From assembly GCA_023213395.1 (NCBI GenBank), contig CM041465.1:169701741-169765740 (forward strand): a stretch of DNA of 64,000 nucleotides, given 5' to 3'. Below, piece by piece: positions 49,266 through 61,725 of this stretch. The stretch comes from Cycas panzhihuaensis. Taxonomy: Eukaryota > Cycadophyta. The notes under the pieces are model-generated. The model did no database searches. It saw only the letters and a program-made list of their open reading frames with translations, and was not told the DNA's origin. The translations under genes were made by a program, and so were the position numbers. Every line of letters begins with the position of its first letter. Positions within the stretch are counted from its first letter, which is position 1.

Positions 49266-50999
49266 GCATAATATGCATCGTGTGGTGAAATCATAAGAGA
49301 ATAAAAGTGGTAGTTTAAATAGAATCATAGACAACATTATACATGGCTTAGTTTCAAAAGTCAATTGATGCTTTATAACTCAAATGCATGCAAGAAGAAA
49401 AGGTCATGATCTATGGTTTACATAGTCTAATCTTAGGGTTAATGTTATCCTCATTCAATCATGAATAACCATAAATTAAAGTAATTACAAAAGACTCCTC
49501 TTATTCAAATGTAATCTTACAGTAGAAAACACTAGGAGGGAGAGAACAGAGAAGGGGCACAAAATTATATCTCATCTAGCCATCTTTTAGGTGTGGTGTC
49601 TCATCTAGTGATTATCCCTAAGAATCCTAACAAATTACTGGTATTAGGAACATGCATCCTCATCAAGAGATCTATAATACATCAATCATCAAGAAGTGCA
49701 TCCTTATATTGTATAAAACCTAAATGATATAGTAGTCCTAAGTCAAATCTAAGTGATATATTATCTATAAACTATGTCCTTAAAAATCCATAATCTAGGC
49801 ATCTTGTCTAGTATGGGAATCTTATAGGTGAAGAGGGGTATGTTTAGCATCTCAATAGGTGAGAGTAAAGGTGAAACAAAACACCTCAATAAAGGCATCT
49901 AATGTATGATCTTTGATCTTTGGGTGAAGTCTTATCTATGAAGGTCGACAAAGTTGTTTATTTCAAGTGTGTAGGGCAAACATAGAATTGTTAACAATGT
50001 GTTGAGCTAATAAGGGCACACGTATATATCCATGTTGATGATCCCAATATACATTATATATACTAGCCTAAAAATATTAAGATTAGCATATTCTCTATCA
50101 AGTATAGAATATTTACTTTTAAGCCAAGAATATTTACTTTTTAATTGAGAATATTCTTTTTTTACTATATTTGTTCAACTAGATTTACAAGGGTCAATAT
50201 TAAAATAGTTATATCTTTCATGTGGGGTGTCAGTTTTCTATACCATCAATTTTGTTTAGACCCTACACTCATATGCCTTCAAAATGATTAATCACATAAT
50301 ATATTCTAGAGACATGTAACCTCATTTTTTAATATCAAAAATCAATTAGGGGAATTAGAGGGGTATTATCAGATTTAATTATCAATTTTTAATGATTTAA
50401 ACTTAAACATCCAACATCTGATTTCATAGTTTTTTTTTTTTTTTTTGCGTTCTTCATAACTATACATAAATTTCTAGGAAAATAAGGTTAATAAGGGCAT
50501 TTGTTTTCTCTAAGTTAGATAAAAATCATAATACTAAGACCTGATGGTAATAAAACTAGAACACCCATTCAAAATAGAGGAAGTGAGAGAAGAATAAGTC
50601 TTAATCTATATTACTATAATTATTAATGACACCAATACTTACAACTTGACCAAACTATAGCAGATATTAAGGTACTACTTACAAACCATTAATGACTCCA
50701 TTAACAACATATCTGATAGATTAGCTAGTATATTGATAGGTCCCAAGAATGTAAGTATAAAGGTCAAGATTATAGGTTTTGTTCTAAAATCTTGAGGTAA
50801 AAATCAATAAAAGGAAATTAACCATAGTCAACAAATCAACTAATATTAAAAAGAATATCTCAATGAAGTACTTAAAAAATATCTAGATAAATATAAAAAA
50901 TCTAGCACCTAAGGAGTAAAAGGTCATAAGATTTTAGATGTATTTCATCTACCTATAATTTATGTAAATCCTAACCTCCATTATAGGGTGTATATGTAA
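49266..50999. other. Unassigned sequence with a poly-T run
   Basis: No recognisable gene. An 18-base T run with flanking GCG (about 50431-50448) could be the reverse complement of a retroposon poly-A tail. I could not find the rest of such an element. Confidence 0.35.
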
Positions 51000-52164
51000 T
51001 GATATTCCTTTAACGATTTGATAATGTCATAAAGCATGACCATTATTATAAACTTAAAAAACTTAAATAGATAAGTTTAATGGAAGAGTACAATACAACC
51101 ATTACTAAATTATCTTATGTACTTAAGGAGATAACTAAAGATAGAACGATCCAATTATATATTGACAACTTAACCATAGAAATTCAAGTATATATTTTGA
51201 TGTGGGAACTGGCAACCCTAAATAAAGCTATGCAATGAGGATAAGGCTATATCCTTAAGTAAGTCTAGGTCTAAAGTTTATATTCTTCTTTTCATTTAGG
51301 TAAATGTAATGGTACATTCCCAAGTAACATCATCAAGGAAGAGGCCTATAGTCTTAAACAAGTATCTTAATCTAATTAACAGACATATTAACTTATCTAA
51401 ATAGGTGAGATCCACACTATAAATATTCAAGGTAGAACATGATGACTTAAAGATGAAATACCTATATTTTAGACATACTAAACTATGGGCACTAGGGAAT
51501 ATATATAATCAAAATTAAATTTTTACCATCAAATTAAAACCAAATGAAGATGATCTATCAGAAGGTGAGGACATCCCTGAACTATAGATCAATATGAAAG
51601 AAACACTAATCTTATATGAAAATATACCATAAATATCTATGCCATCTGTGATGGGAATCACTTGATAAGACACCATTAAGTTACACATATTTATTAAGAA
51701 TTATCTAGTTATAACCTTGATTGATTTATGAAGCACCAATAATTTTAGGGATAGGTATATGACACAACACTTATAACTCTTTCTAACATGAATCCTAAAG
51801 TTCTAAATCCAATTCAAGGGAAGACAATTCATTCTAAGCTAATGAATATTAGAGAAACTCATACTTAATACTGGAGATAGAATTATCATCAAATATTTCT
51901 ATATAGTAAGAGCAAGCATATGCAATATAATTTTGGATAACTAATGTTTAAAGAAAACTTAGATATTTAAAATCAATTTGGAGGAAATGTTAATGTGGTA
52001 TAAATATAATGGTAGAACCATCACCTTATGAGTGGAATGACTAGGAAAAATATAGCTTATATCATGCCATCAAATGGAGAAATTAGTGAAGAAATGATAG
52101 ACTAAGGGTTATATTCTAAGTATTTTTGTTACAAAGGGAATTTGAAGGAAGATAATTGATATGT
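51000..52164 (+). pseudogene. G2: older Ty3/gypsy, gag-end and protease part
   Basis: The plus frame near 51460-51520 reads KYLYFRHTKLWALG, resembling a gypsy CCHC knuckle with its cysteines mutated. At 51690-51770 it reads NYLVITLIDL, a stop, STNNF, the retropepsin LIDSGSTHNF region. At 51980-52040 it reads WYKYNGRTITL, the protease-to-RT linker. It stops at 52164, where G1 is inserted, and resumes at 61620. No LTR of G2 is identified, so its left limit is a guess. Confidence 0.55.
52057..52164 (+). repeat. Left copy of the duplicated target flanking G1
   Basis: 108 bp from ttatatcatgccatcaaatg to gataattgatatgt. It matches 61620-61725 at roughly 85-90%. Confidence 0.85.
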
Positions 52165-52354
52165 TGTAATGAGCCTAATTACTAGTTAAGCATATTCATC
52201 GAAGGGTGGTGACTCTAATAATAAGTCACATACATTCCTTCATTTTGACATAACTATGTAATAGTTGGAATAGTGTAGTATGATTTTGGAATTGAACCCA
52301 ATACATATAATTATTTATCTATCCAACTTGTGTGAACCACTTAGGACTATCTCA
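52165..52354 (+). repeat. 5' LTR of G1
   Basis: Begins tgtaatgagcctaattac and ends ggactatctca. Primer site TGGTATCAGAGCC follows at 52357-52369. Confidence 0.9.
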
Positions 52355-52369
52355 AGTGGTATCAGAGCC

Positions 52370-53797
52370 AACTTCCTGCTCTGTGGGAAACAATTTCAGT
52401 TACGACAAGTGAAGAATTGATATAATTATTTGTCTCATTGCCATACCTTAAAGATTAATTCCAATTCATAACTGTTGACCCTGTCAAGGATATTAGCCAT
52501 ATACATAGAGAATCTTTAGAATATATATTATTATATCTAACAATAGAGGGAGGCACCTGATCATGTGATAATTCATTGATTATCTCTGCCAGTGACATTA
52601 CCAAGGAATTGATTAGGAAGGTGATTCATATGGCTAAATAAAATAGAAACCAACTAATTTTCTAGGTATAATTTATTGTGATCCATAATCATATTATTAG
52701 TGTGGCTATTATTATAATAAACCCATGCTAAATATTATTATACTATTATATTACGGCTGCATAAGTTGTTTAATTACTCCATCTGCCATTATTCTATAAC
52801 CACCTAGGTATATTACACCATCGTACCGCATATCCACGTGTTATGTAGGTGTGAGATGGCTCTTCCATAGGAAGTGAGGTGTACATAGCAGTCCACAGTA
52901 ATCAAGGCTACGTAAACAAAAGACGTGAACGAGCAGTGGCAATGGCAATTACAGTAATGGGAGATTAAAATTAGTTAACACATTTTATTTTAGCATAGTA
53001 CCTATGTTGAAAGGCATTTAATATCATTTAAATTAGATGTCTATTCTTAGTAACACTATAATCAATAAGGCGAATGACATGCTTCTGCAACATATCAAAT
53101 CATTAGGCGCTAAGCACGTTTGTGCATTAGTAATCCACTATGTAGATAATAAGCAACATCATACATAGTGTATTCACTGAGTAATTATGTGATTACTATT
53201 ACAGTTATATAAGATTCGGAAGAAGATCAGCTACAACAACTGGTACAAGCATATTATAACCATACATTACATAGACAAGTCTAGAAATGGTTAAGGGAAG
53301 TAAGTTGTATTCATTGATCTTAAAGATATAAATCTAAGCACGATGATTAGAGAACACAACAACAATGAGTTCAATAGCACCAATATCAATACCTTATATA
53401 TTATTCACAAGAGTTACAAGTCCTAATATAACTCTTATATTCACCAATAAACTGTGAGTGAACGACTTCCGCAATATTATAATATACATATATATAAATA
53501 TATCAAGGAAGTACGATATAACTAAATAGGGTCAGAATAATAATTCCAACCAATAGCTATAGTCTAACATAAGAATCAAGGATAGATCTAATGAGGCTGA
53601 AATTGGTTGAAAAATATTGGAAGTCACCTAGGGTCTCATTGATGATTGATCAGAAGATTATCGAATATAATTATCAATAAGAGAAGTTGCCATCAATTTT
53701 CATTCAACACGTAACTATAATCTAACCATAGAAGTAGAGCAAATAATTCTAATTAATTGTATCGAGTATGGGAAATAATTGTGGAACCTTATATATA
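52370..53797 (+). other. G1 leader, no gene recognised
   Basis: 1.4 kb before the B insertion. The plus frames are heavily broken, with no known domain. Confidence 0.45.
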
Positions 53798-53802
53798 TAA
53801 TT

Positions 53803-54036
53803 TGTTGGAAAATTGAACCTGCAATAAGATATTGATAAATAAAATAGAACACACCTCCACAGGATCAAACGGTACCCTTAAGGTACCTCCATTGTATTAA
53901 CAAAACATCCTTACAACATCGTTCAATTGATTACAATATGATACACTATGTTGTGTATTTATAATACATGTCAATATAGTGAGAGTGGAACCCACTTTCA
54001 TGTGGGATAAATCAAATGTGTATTAATATTCCAACA
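53803..54036 (-). repeat. 3' LTR of B
   Basis: 234 bp, inverted ends tgttggaa and ttccaaca. Confidence 0.93.
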
Positions 54037-54065
54037 CTCCCCCTTAATGCACATTTGGGTCATTT

Positions 54066-55157
54066 GTACTTACAATGCCTTATCCTTGAAAATGTCTTGA
54101 AAATGATGTCTTCAACTTGATACTTGTCTTCAATCTTGTAGTGATGTATTTGCTATAGAATGATGTCTTCATCTTGATTTTCATCTTCAATTCTGTACTG
54201 ATATCTTTATAAGATGATATCCACAGTTTGATTTTCATCTTCAATCCTGTAGTGATGATGTTGTTGTAGCAACTCTAGCAAGTACAAATCATGATTCTTC
54301 ATCATGCCTAGTCTAGTCTGATTTTGATGTAGATCCTGTAAACAACCATCTTCAATCACAACTTGCTTGTCATCATTATCTTATATAAACTTTGGATCAC
54401 CATGTACAATAGTGATTTCTTCAACCTTTGGAGCGGAATCTTGATCAACTTGCATACTCTTTGAATCAATGCTCAAAGTAGGAGCATCATTTAGACTTGA
54501 ATCAATATAAAACTCATCCTTTATGGGATCATTAGATTCATATTCAATTTCTCTTGAAATAATGGTGTCATCTATATAAACCTTTATCATCTCATCACTT
54601 TCAATGTCTTTATTAGTAGTTGTAGTCTCATCAATGCATTCAACCATCATTTCTTTACATTCAGTAGAAATTTCATTAGTACTCATATATTCTTCATCTT
54701 GACATGCTATTTTATTAGTGTTGATGATATTTTTTTCATTCATTGTACATGTACCATAACTAGCCCTAATTGCTTTTTCAATCATTCGCTGTGTCTCTTC
54801 AGGAGTTTGTTCAAATACTTCCCTTAGAAAATCCCAAGCTTCTTTAGCATTACTTGCATGTAGAATCATAGGAATGACAAAATGGAATTTGGAAGGAAGA
54901 TCAACCTTATTGAATGTGGTACGAATTATAATGAACGCTTTTCTATCTTTCTTCTCAAGCATTTCCTTTTCTTCTTCATCATTAGGGATATCATATTCAT
55001 TAGTAACAATCTTCCACAAACCTCTGAATAGACATCTCAATTTAATTGTCCAAAAGAAATAGTCTTCACCATTGCACTTAGGTATTAGAAGAAATGAATC
55101 CTTCAAGTAATATTCATTTGTTTCAGGAACATACATAACCACATCATTCTCTTCCAT
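54066..55157 (-). pseudogene. B gag-like polyprotein with repeated acidic C-terminus
   Basis: The start is taken at the minus ATG ending at 55157 (MEENDVVMYVPETNEYY), which aligns with the A start MELSDIIIFMPEKNEYW. The frame is open 18 codons further upstream, to 55211. It runs uninterrupted to 54381 with DYFFWTIKLRCLFRGLWKIV, ATFNKVDLPSKFH-like text and SNAKEAWDFLREVFEQTPEE, the copia UBN2 Gag. After one stop the same frame continues with DKQVVIEDGCLQDLHQNQTR. Three copies of an 18-19-residue motif, typified by YRIEDENQ and DIIL, then run nearly to the polypurine tract. There is no zinc knuckle, protease or pol. Its role was probably particle assembly using another element's enzymes. Confidence 0.75.
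54105..54275 (-). repeat. Three-copy tandem repeat of 54-57 bp at the end of the B frame
   Basis: Units start at 54105, 54162 and 54216 on plus, with cores ttgtcttcaatcttgtagtg, ttcatcttcaattctgtact and ttcatcttcaatcctgtagt. Spacing is a multiple of three, and the minus translation repeats YRIEDENQ. A has a single copy. Confidence 0.8.
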
Positions 55158-55211
55158 GATTATAAATGCCATCTCTAAACAATGTGTCCATTTTTCAATC
55201 AACAAACTCAC

Positions 55212-56687
55212 CTAACATTGGTAACCTGCTCATTAATCATACTCACTAAATTCTCTCATGTCTAATATCTTTTACATCATTGACTTTATCCTCACATCAT
55301 TGCCTTTCATATATCACCAACCAGTCACGTAAAATCCAAACACTCACTTCACCAAATCAATGCCTCATAAATCTCACAATGATCATATATGTCATATGTC
55401 ACTACCAAGACACACACTTCACTTGATTGTCCAAAACATACAACTCATGCCATTACACTATTTAATAATTTTTCTTCCTTGCAACTTAGGTATCTTTAAT
55501 AAGAAACTCATCCTTCTTTGCCCATTCAACCAACTAGAACACATCATCAAACATGTCTAATCTCATCCTCAAAACATGCCCAATAATTACCCAATCTTGT
55601 CATGTTAACCTCACATGTAACAAGCATCTCATTGCCTCATATCAATATCTTTCTTGCCCTCAAATTAGTCTTATCATGCCTATAAAGTCCCTTCACATAA
55701 ATCACATTCCAAGGAGCACTAAATCACCATATGCCACCTAACTCATTCATGAAAACACATGCACTGTCGCTTCATCACCATACTATGTCATCATCACAAT
55801 AGCTCTCTCATATGAACACATGTAAGAAGACATTTAATTTTTCATTAAACAATCATCATCATGTACTTCAAATCACTAATAGAGTGCTAAATACATTCAC
55901 ATCAACATAACTTAATATCAACTCATATTGCAATAATATTCTCCCATGCACAACATACGCAACACCTCATATTGCAAAATCTCCCAACTTATATAAATCA
56001 CATGAAAGATAGCACTATGCCAATGCCAAATATCACTACTTTATCACTAATTAAGAGTACAAAACACTTATACCATCTCATTACCATTGCCTCATTCATG
56101 TCATCATATCAATATGAAACCCTTAAATTAAAAAAAAAATAATTTCTAAAAGAAAGTATAGCTCAAAAATATATAAAATATAGATAGAAATGATGGCCTC
56201 TGAAATACGATTCCAATGGTTTAGATGAAATTGAATTCTGATATCTAGATGAAAAGTTATGCTCCTTTTAAGAATTTCACAATTAGGGTTTCTAGGGGCT
56301 ATAATAGTACCTTCTGATAAATTGATAATAACTTTTTATTCTAAACTCTGATGAACCTCAAACTACTTCCATTAGAAAGAGAATAAAAAAATGCATAGAA
56401 TAAAAGAAAAATTGAGGTCATTTGGATACGTGTAGCCAAAGTTATGGCTCTTTGAAGTTGAGGTTGTAGATTTGTCCCAAAAATATGGTGATGGAAAAAT
56501 AATAGGCCGAAATTAATTTTGCTATAATTTTCACATTTTCACCCCAAAATCTATAGCACGACGATTCAATCTTATAGAACGAGCTATTTCGTCTCAATTT
56601 CGCCATTACTTTTTAGAAATTTCAATGTTATGGCACCTCTTAAATCACTACTCTAATACCGAACAAAAACACCTCTCTCAACCTAGA
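55212..56687 (-). other. B leader
   Basis: Untranslated leader. The half nearest the primer site (56190-56687) matches the leader of C. Plus frames at 55360 and 55553 are compositional (ATCACAT-rich) and not supported as genes. Confidence 0.55.
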
Positions 56688-56700
56688 GGCTCTGATACCA
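56688..56700 (-). other. Primer-binding site of B
   Basis: The minus strand reads TGGTATCAGAGCC directly at the LTR end. Confidence 0.92.
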
Positions 56701-56934
56701 TGTTGGAAAATAAAACCTATAATAAGATATTGACAAATAAAATAGAACACACCTCCACAGGATCGAATGGTACCCTTAAGGTACCTCCATTGTATTAACA
56801 AAACATCCTTACAACATCGTTCAATCGATTACAATATGATACACTATGTTGTGTATTTATAATACATGTCAATATAGTGAGAGTGGAACCCACTTGCATG
56901 TGGGATAAATTGAATGTGCATTAATATTCTAACA
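56701..56934 (-). repeat. 5' LTR of B
   Basis: 234 bp, partner of 53803-54036. Confidence 0.93.
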
Positions 56935-57254
56935 TAATTATTGAGAAAATAGATACAAAAAAATTACAAGAAGAAGTAGTAGAAATTAAGAGTAAAATGT
57001 CAGGAATCAAAGGTGGATTAGAATAATTGAGGACAATATTAAGAGAAATAGCTAATAAAAGTAAGATTTTCTCGAATAATAAAAAAGAAAGAAATACATT
57101 TTTTCTATCAAATATAGTAACCATGAACATTGATAATAAAGAGGCAATCATCAAATACAATAAGGAATGGAACCATTTATATCCATCATTAAAAAATGAT
57201 TAGACAAAGGTTGATTATATTACATCCTGACTTTAAAAACATAATAAACCTACA

Positions 57255-58070
57255 AAAAGAATATGAGGAAGGAAAGTAAACATATCTCAATTTAATGGAT
57301 CAAAAGATATTATTCATGAATGGCTACAAAAGCTAGAAATATACTTCCCACTACAATCTATTGAAGAAGATAAGGATAGAATATTACATGTTGTCATGTA
57401 TATGCCAGGTAAGGCATATGATTGGTGGATAATGTGGATGCAAGAATAAGATGAAAATGGGAATGAAGCATCTTAGAAACAATTTGTGATAGCACTAGAA
57501 GAACACTTCAAAGATACTTAGAATAATGACCATTTTGCCCAACTAAGTAAACTTCAATACAAAACGTCAATAGAAGAGTATTACAAAAAAATTATTAGAT
57601 TAGTCTACAAGGTGACTGATTTATCATTATTGCAGAAGATAAAACTATTTATATCAGGGTTATAAAATGATATTAAGGCAGATGTTAAAGCAAAAAAACC
57701 ACAAGAACTTAGTGAGGCTATTCACTTGGCCAAAGCTTTTGATTCTAAATAGAAGTCATATTATCAGCCACCAATGTTAAGAAATAATGGATTCTTCTAA
57801 CCAAATATGGCAAAAGAAACAATTAGTGATAATAGATAATATCCCTAGAAGGGAAATTACCCACCAAACAACTAGAGAAGCTTTCATCGATTGACAACAA
57901 AAGAAATAGAAGAACACATAGAAAAAGGTACTTGTTATTGGTGTGATGAAAAAAGAGGAAGAGGGCATAGATGTAAAGAAAGGAGACTATACTCATTAGT
58001 CATCAATGATGATTCTACAGAAGAAATTGATCTAATAAATATAGAAGATTTTATAAACAATGAGGAGTAA
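57255..58070 (+). pseudogene. G1 gag (Ty3/gypsy)
   Basis: The plus frame reads VNISQFNGSKDIIHEWLQKL, then MPGKAYDWW, ALEEHFKDT and KTSIEEYYKKIIRLVYKVTD. This is the Ty3 Gag (retrotransposon gag family) that packages the RNA. The zinc knuckle at 57933-57979 reads CYWCDEKRGRGHRC and keeps its Cys and His ligands. Upstream sequence from 56940 is compatible with the Gag N-terminus but has no clear start. Most stops fall on Gln or Trp positions. Confidence 0.8.
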
Positions 58071-61000
58071 ATTGAAGAAGCTCCCATAATGTCCTTATCA
58101 GTTATGTTAGGGATAGTAACACCTAAAACTTTAAAGATTAGAGGATTTATAAAAAAGGAAGGAATAATTACTCTAGTCAACTTAGGAAGTACTCATAATT
58201 TTATCAATCATCATATTGTCCATAATTTAGGATTACAAGTTATAAAAATTCCTTCATTTTAAGTACAAGTTAGCAGTCATAAGAAAATTCATAGAGAAGG
58301 CATCTTAAAAAACCTTAAAATTTCATTTGGAGATTATGTTTTGAAGGCTGATTTTTTTATTATTAGAATTAGAGGTGTCGATCTAGTACTGGGAAGTCAA
58401 TGGTTGAGAACATTGGGTACTTATGAAACAAACTTACAAGAGATGTTTATGAGATTTAAAGAAAATGGTAAAACTATCACATTACAAGGGATGCTAACTC
58501 TAGAACCCTAACAAGTGACTTCATACCAGATGACTAAACTACTTTACAAAGGATATCCAGGATGTGTAATTCAATTATTTTCAATTACGATGAAAAATAA
58601 TAATCAGGAGTTAATGGAAAATCAAATATAGAAACTAATAGATAGGCACAACATTATATTTTAAGAACTTCTAGCTACCTTACCACCTGAACGAGGTATG
58701 GAGTATATAATTGAATTAGAGAAAAATACAACTCCAACCATAATCAAACCTTATCGATACCCCTATAAGCATAAGAACAAAATTGAATGGATAGTCTAGA
58801 AATTACTAGATCTTGGAATAATTACACCCAGTAAAAGTCCTTTTGCTGCTGCAGTAGTACTAATAAGAAAAAAAGATGGCTCTTTTCGAATGTGTGTAGA
58901 TTATCGTGCTCTTAACAAAATTACTATTAAAAATAGATTTCCCATTCCAAGAATTGATGAGTTAATCAATGAATTATATGGTGCCCAATATTTTACAAAA
59001 TTAGATCTCAAATCTGGTTATTATCTTTATTAAGATAAGAGATGAGGATACCTATAAAACTACATTCCATACACATGAAGGACATTATAAATTCAAGGTG
59101 ATACCATTCAAATTATGTAATGCACATGCTACTTTCTAAGTAACAATGAATAAGATATTCTCACCCTTTTTAAAAATTGGGAAGATCACCTCAACCATGT
59201 AGAAAAAATTCTTGATACTCTACAAGAATAGAATTTATTCACAAAAATAATTCAAATGTAGCTTCGGTAAACAACAAATAAATTATTTGGGACATATTAT
59301 TTCCAAAGATAGAGTGAGAACTAACCTAGATAAAATTAAAGCCATAATAGATTGACATGCTCCTCGTATAATCAAAATGTTGAGAGGATTCTTAGGGCTT
59401 ATTGGATATTACCATCGATTTGTTAAAAATTATATGCATATTATAAATAGCCTCAATCAACTCTTAAAGAAAGGTTTATTTGTATGGAATAATTCAGCAC
59501 AATCATGTTTTGAAAACCTTAAAATAATTGTGATGACCCTGCCCTTGTTAATAACTCCTAATTTTTCAAAAACCTTCACTATAGAATATGATACATTAGG
59601 AGTAGGTATTGGAGTTTTCCTAATGAAAGAAGGGAGACCTATAGCTTATGAAATTTGACAATTAAATGAGAGAGAAAAAACTTAAAACTACTTATGACAA
59701 AGAAATGTTAGCTATTATGCACGTTCTTTATAAATGGTGACAATATTTATTAGGAAGTAAATTCCTAGTCGAAACAGATCATAATAGTCTACAATATTTT
59801 TTAAAACAATATGAGTTATCAACTGAGCAACAAAAATGGGTAACAACATTACAAACTTTTGATTTTGAGGTATGGTATAAAAAGAGAAAAGCAAATGTAG
59901 TTACTGATGCTCTATTATGTCAGGATGAAGAAATACAACTTTAGGATATCATAGTAATCAATCCAAAGTGGTTGGATGATATAAGAGCAGAATACACAAA
60001 AGATTTAGATATAAGTAAATTAATTGATAAAATTCAAAAGGAACCACAAGAAAATTTTGAATGGAAAAATGATATCTTATGGTATAAAGGTTGAATCTAT
60101 TTAGGAGAGAAATCAAAGTTTAAATAAAAGATTTTAGAAGAAGCACATATAATACCTTCAGCAGACCATACTAATTATATAAGACTTAGAGCCAGATAAG
60201 AAAATCTTTTTTTTAGAAAGGGATGAAAAAAGACATTTAGAAATTTATTAATAAGTGTGTAGTATGCCAAACTACAAAATATGAAAATATTCTACCATCT
60301 AGTCTATTACAACCATTACCTATTCCACAAGCAAAATGGGAAAGTATAAGTATGGATTTTATCATAGGTTTACCCAACTCAGAAAATAAAGATTATATTT
60401 ATGTAGTAGTTCATCAATTGACTAAATACACACATTTCATGGCTATTCAAGGTGATATTAAAGCTTGTCAGGTCACATCAATATTCATGAAAGAAGTTTA
60501 TAAACTTCATGGGTTACCAAAAAATATCATTAGTGATATAGATCCCAAATTCCAAAGTAATTTTTGGTAAGAATTATTTAAACAATTAGGCACTACTCTC
60601 AACATGAGCACTAGTTACCATCCTCAAACAGATGGTCAAACTAAAGTTGTTAATAAATGCTTAGAAAATTACCTATGAGAGTTTGTAATAGAAAAACCAA
60701 GTAATTAGGTTAAATGGTTACATTTGGTTGAAGGTTGGTATAATACTACTTATCACATGTCTATTAAAATGACTCCCTTCTAAGTTTTATATGTTTATGA
60801 ACCTACATCATTAAAAGATTGGGCTTATTCACATTCACGTATGCCAGCAGTTAGTGATTATTTGCAAGAATTATAGAATATAATTGCATTGTTGAGGGAA
60901 CACCTTTCTACTGCCCAAAATAGGATTAAATAACAAGTTGATTTGCATCGTACTGAACAAAAATTTTCAGAAGGTGATTGGGTTTATTTGCACCTACAAC

Positions 61001-61424
61001 CATACAAACAATCATCTCTAAAAAACATAAAAAAAGAAAAACTTAACCCATAATTCTATGGGCCATATCGCATAAGCAAAAAAGTGGGAGAAGTTACTTA
61101 TGCCTTAGAATTACCTACTAATTCTCATATTCATAATGTTTTTCATGTGTCATATTTAAAACCACGATTGGATACAAGAACACCAGCATAGATTAAACTT
61201 CCAATACTTAATGAAGAAGGTATGCTTCTCTTAATTTTAAAATCTATCCTTGAAGTATGAGATCATCAATTGAGATCAAGGACTATCTGCGAATACCTTA
61301 TCAAATGGCAACAGTTTCTAGTCGAAGATGCTTCATGGGAACCTGCATCAATTTTAGACAACTATCCTCAGTTGCATGCTCATATTCCTAATGCTTTGAG
61401 GGAAGAGTATTTTCAAGTGGGGGG
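58071..61424 (+). pseudogene. G1 pol: protease, RT, RNase H, integrase, chromodomain
   Basis: The protease active site, normally Asp-Ser-Gly, reads VNLGSTHNF at 58176-58200, so the catalytic Asp is Asn. Reverse transcriptase starts near 58746 (SPFAAAVVLIRKKDGSFRMC, VDYRALNKITI, FTKLDLKSGYY). It shifts frame near 59030 and lacks the segment with the catalytic FDD motif around 59166-59180, where SPFLK joins directly to WEDHLNHVEKIL. RNase H follows (VGIGVFLMKEGRPIAYE), then integrase ([32 protein letters not shown]). In the last, the catalytic Glu is Lys (60643-60645). The chromodomain is at 61243-61385 (CEYLIKWQQFLVEDASWEP); such domains bind methylated histone tails and steer integration. It is inactive. 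Confidence 0.88.
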
Positions 61425-61428
61425 AGCT

Positions 61429-61619
61429 TGTAATGAGCCTAATTATTAGTTAAGCATATTCATCAAAGGGTGGTGACTCTTAATAATAAGTCACATACAT
61501 TCCTTCATTTTGATATAAATATGTAATAGTTGGAATAGTGTAGTATGATTTTGGAATTGAACCTAATAAATATAATTGTTTATCTATCCAACTTATGCTA
61601 ACCACTCAGGACTATCTCA
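61429..61619 (+). repeat. 3' LTR of G1
   Basis: Partner of 52165-52354, preceded by purine tract agtggggggag (61416-61426). Confidence 0.9.
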
Positions 61620-61725
61620 TTATATCATACCATCAAATAGAGAAATTAGTGAGGAAATGATGATTAAGGGTTATATTCTAAATATTTTTGTTGTAAAGGA
61701 AAGTTGAGGGAAGATAATTGATAGG
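61620..61725 (+). repeat. Right copy of the duplicated target flanking G1
   Basis: Matches 52057-52164 up to gataattgata and belongs to the G2 protease-RT linker. After it, G2 continues with non-duplicated RT sequence. Confidence 0.85.

Larger units (their letters stand above)
53803..56934 (-). mobile_element. B: gag-only LTR element in the G1 leader
   Basis: The LTRs 53803-54036 and 56701-56934 are both 234 bp and differ at about 13 positions (about 5-6%). A perfect 5-bp target duplication, taatt, lies at 53798-53802 and 56935-56939. Minus primer site TGGTATCAGAGCC is at 56688-56700, flush with the LTR. The polypurine tract, minus ATTAAGGGGGAG, is at 54037-54048. The interior encodes only a Gag-like protein related to that of A. 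Confidence 0.92.
52165..61619 (+). mobile_element. G1: Ty3/gypsy chromovirus inserted in G2, split by B
   Basis: The LTRs 52165-52354 and 61429-61619 are about 190 bp and closely similar. Primer site TGGTATCAGAGCC is at 52357-52369 and the purine tract agtggggggag is at 61416-61426. Gag, protease, reverse transcriptase, RNase H, integrase and a chromodomain follow in Ty3 order, which marks the chromovirus clade. Without B it is about 6.3 kb. Flanking DNA is duplicated over about 107 bp instead of 5 bp. Catalytic losses make it inactive. Confidence 0.9.

Noticed and set aside
50431-50448. Poly-T as tail of a SINE or LINE on the minus strand
   Set aside because: No Pol III boxes, LINE 3' end or flanking duplication was found. 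Recorded only as a T run.
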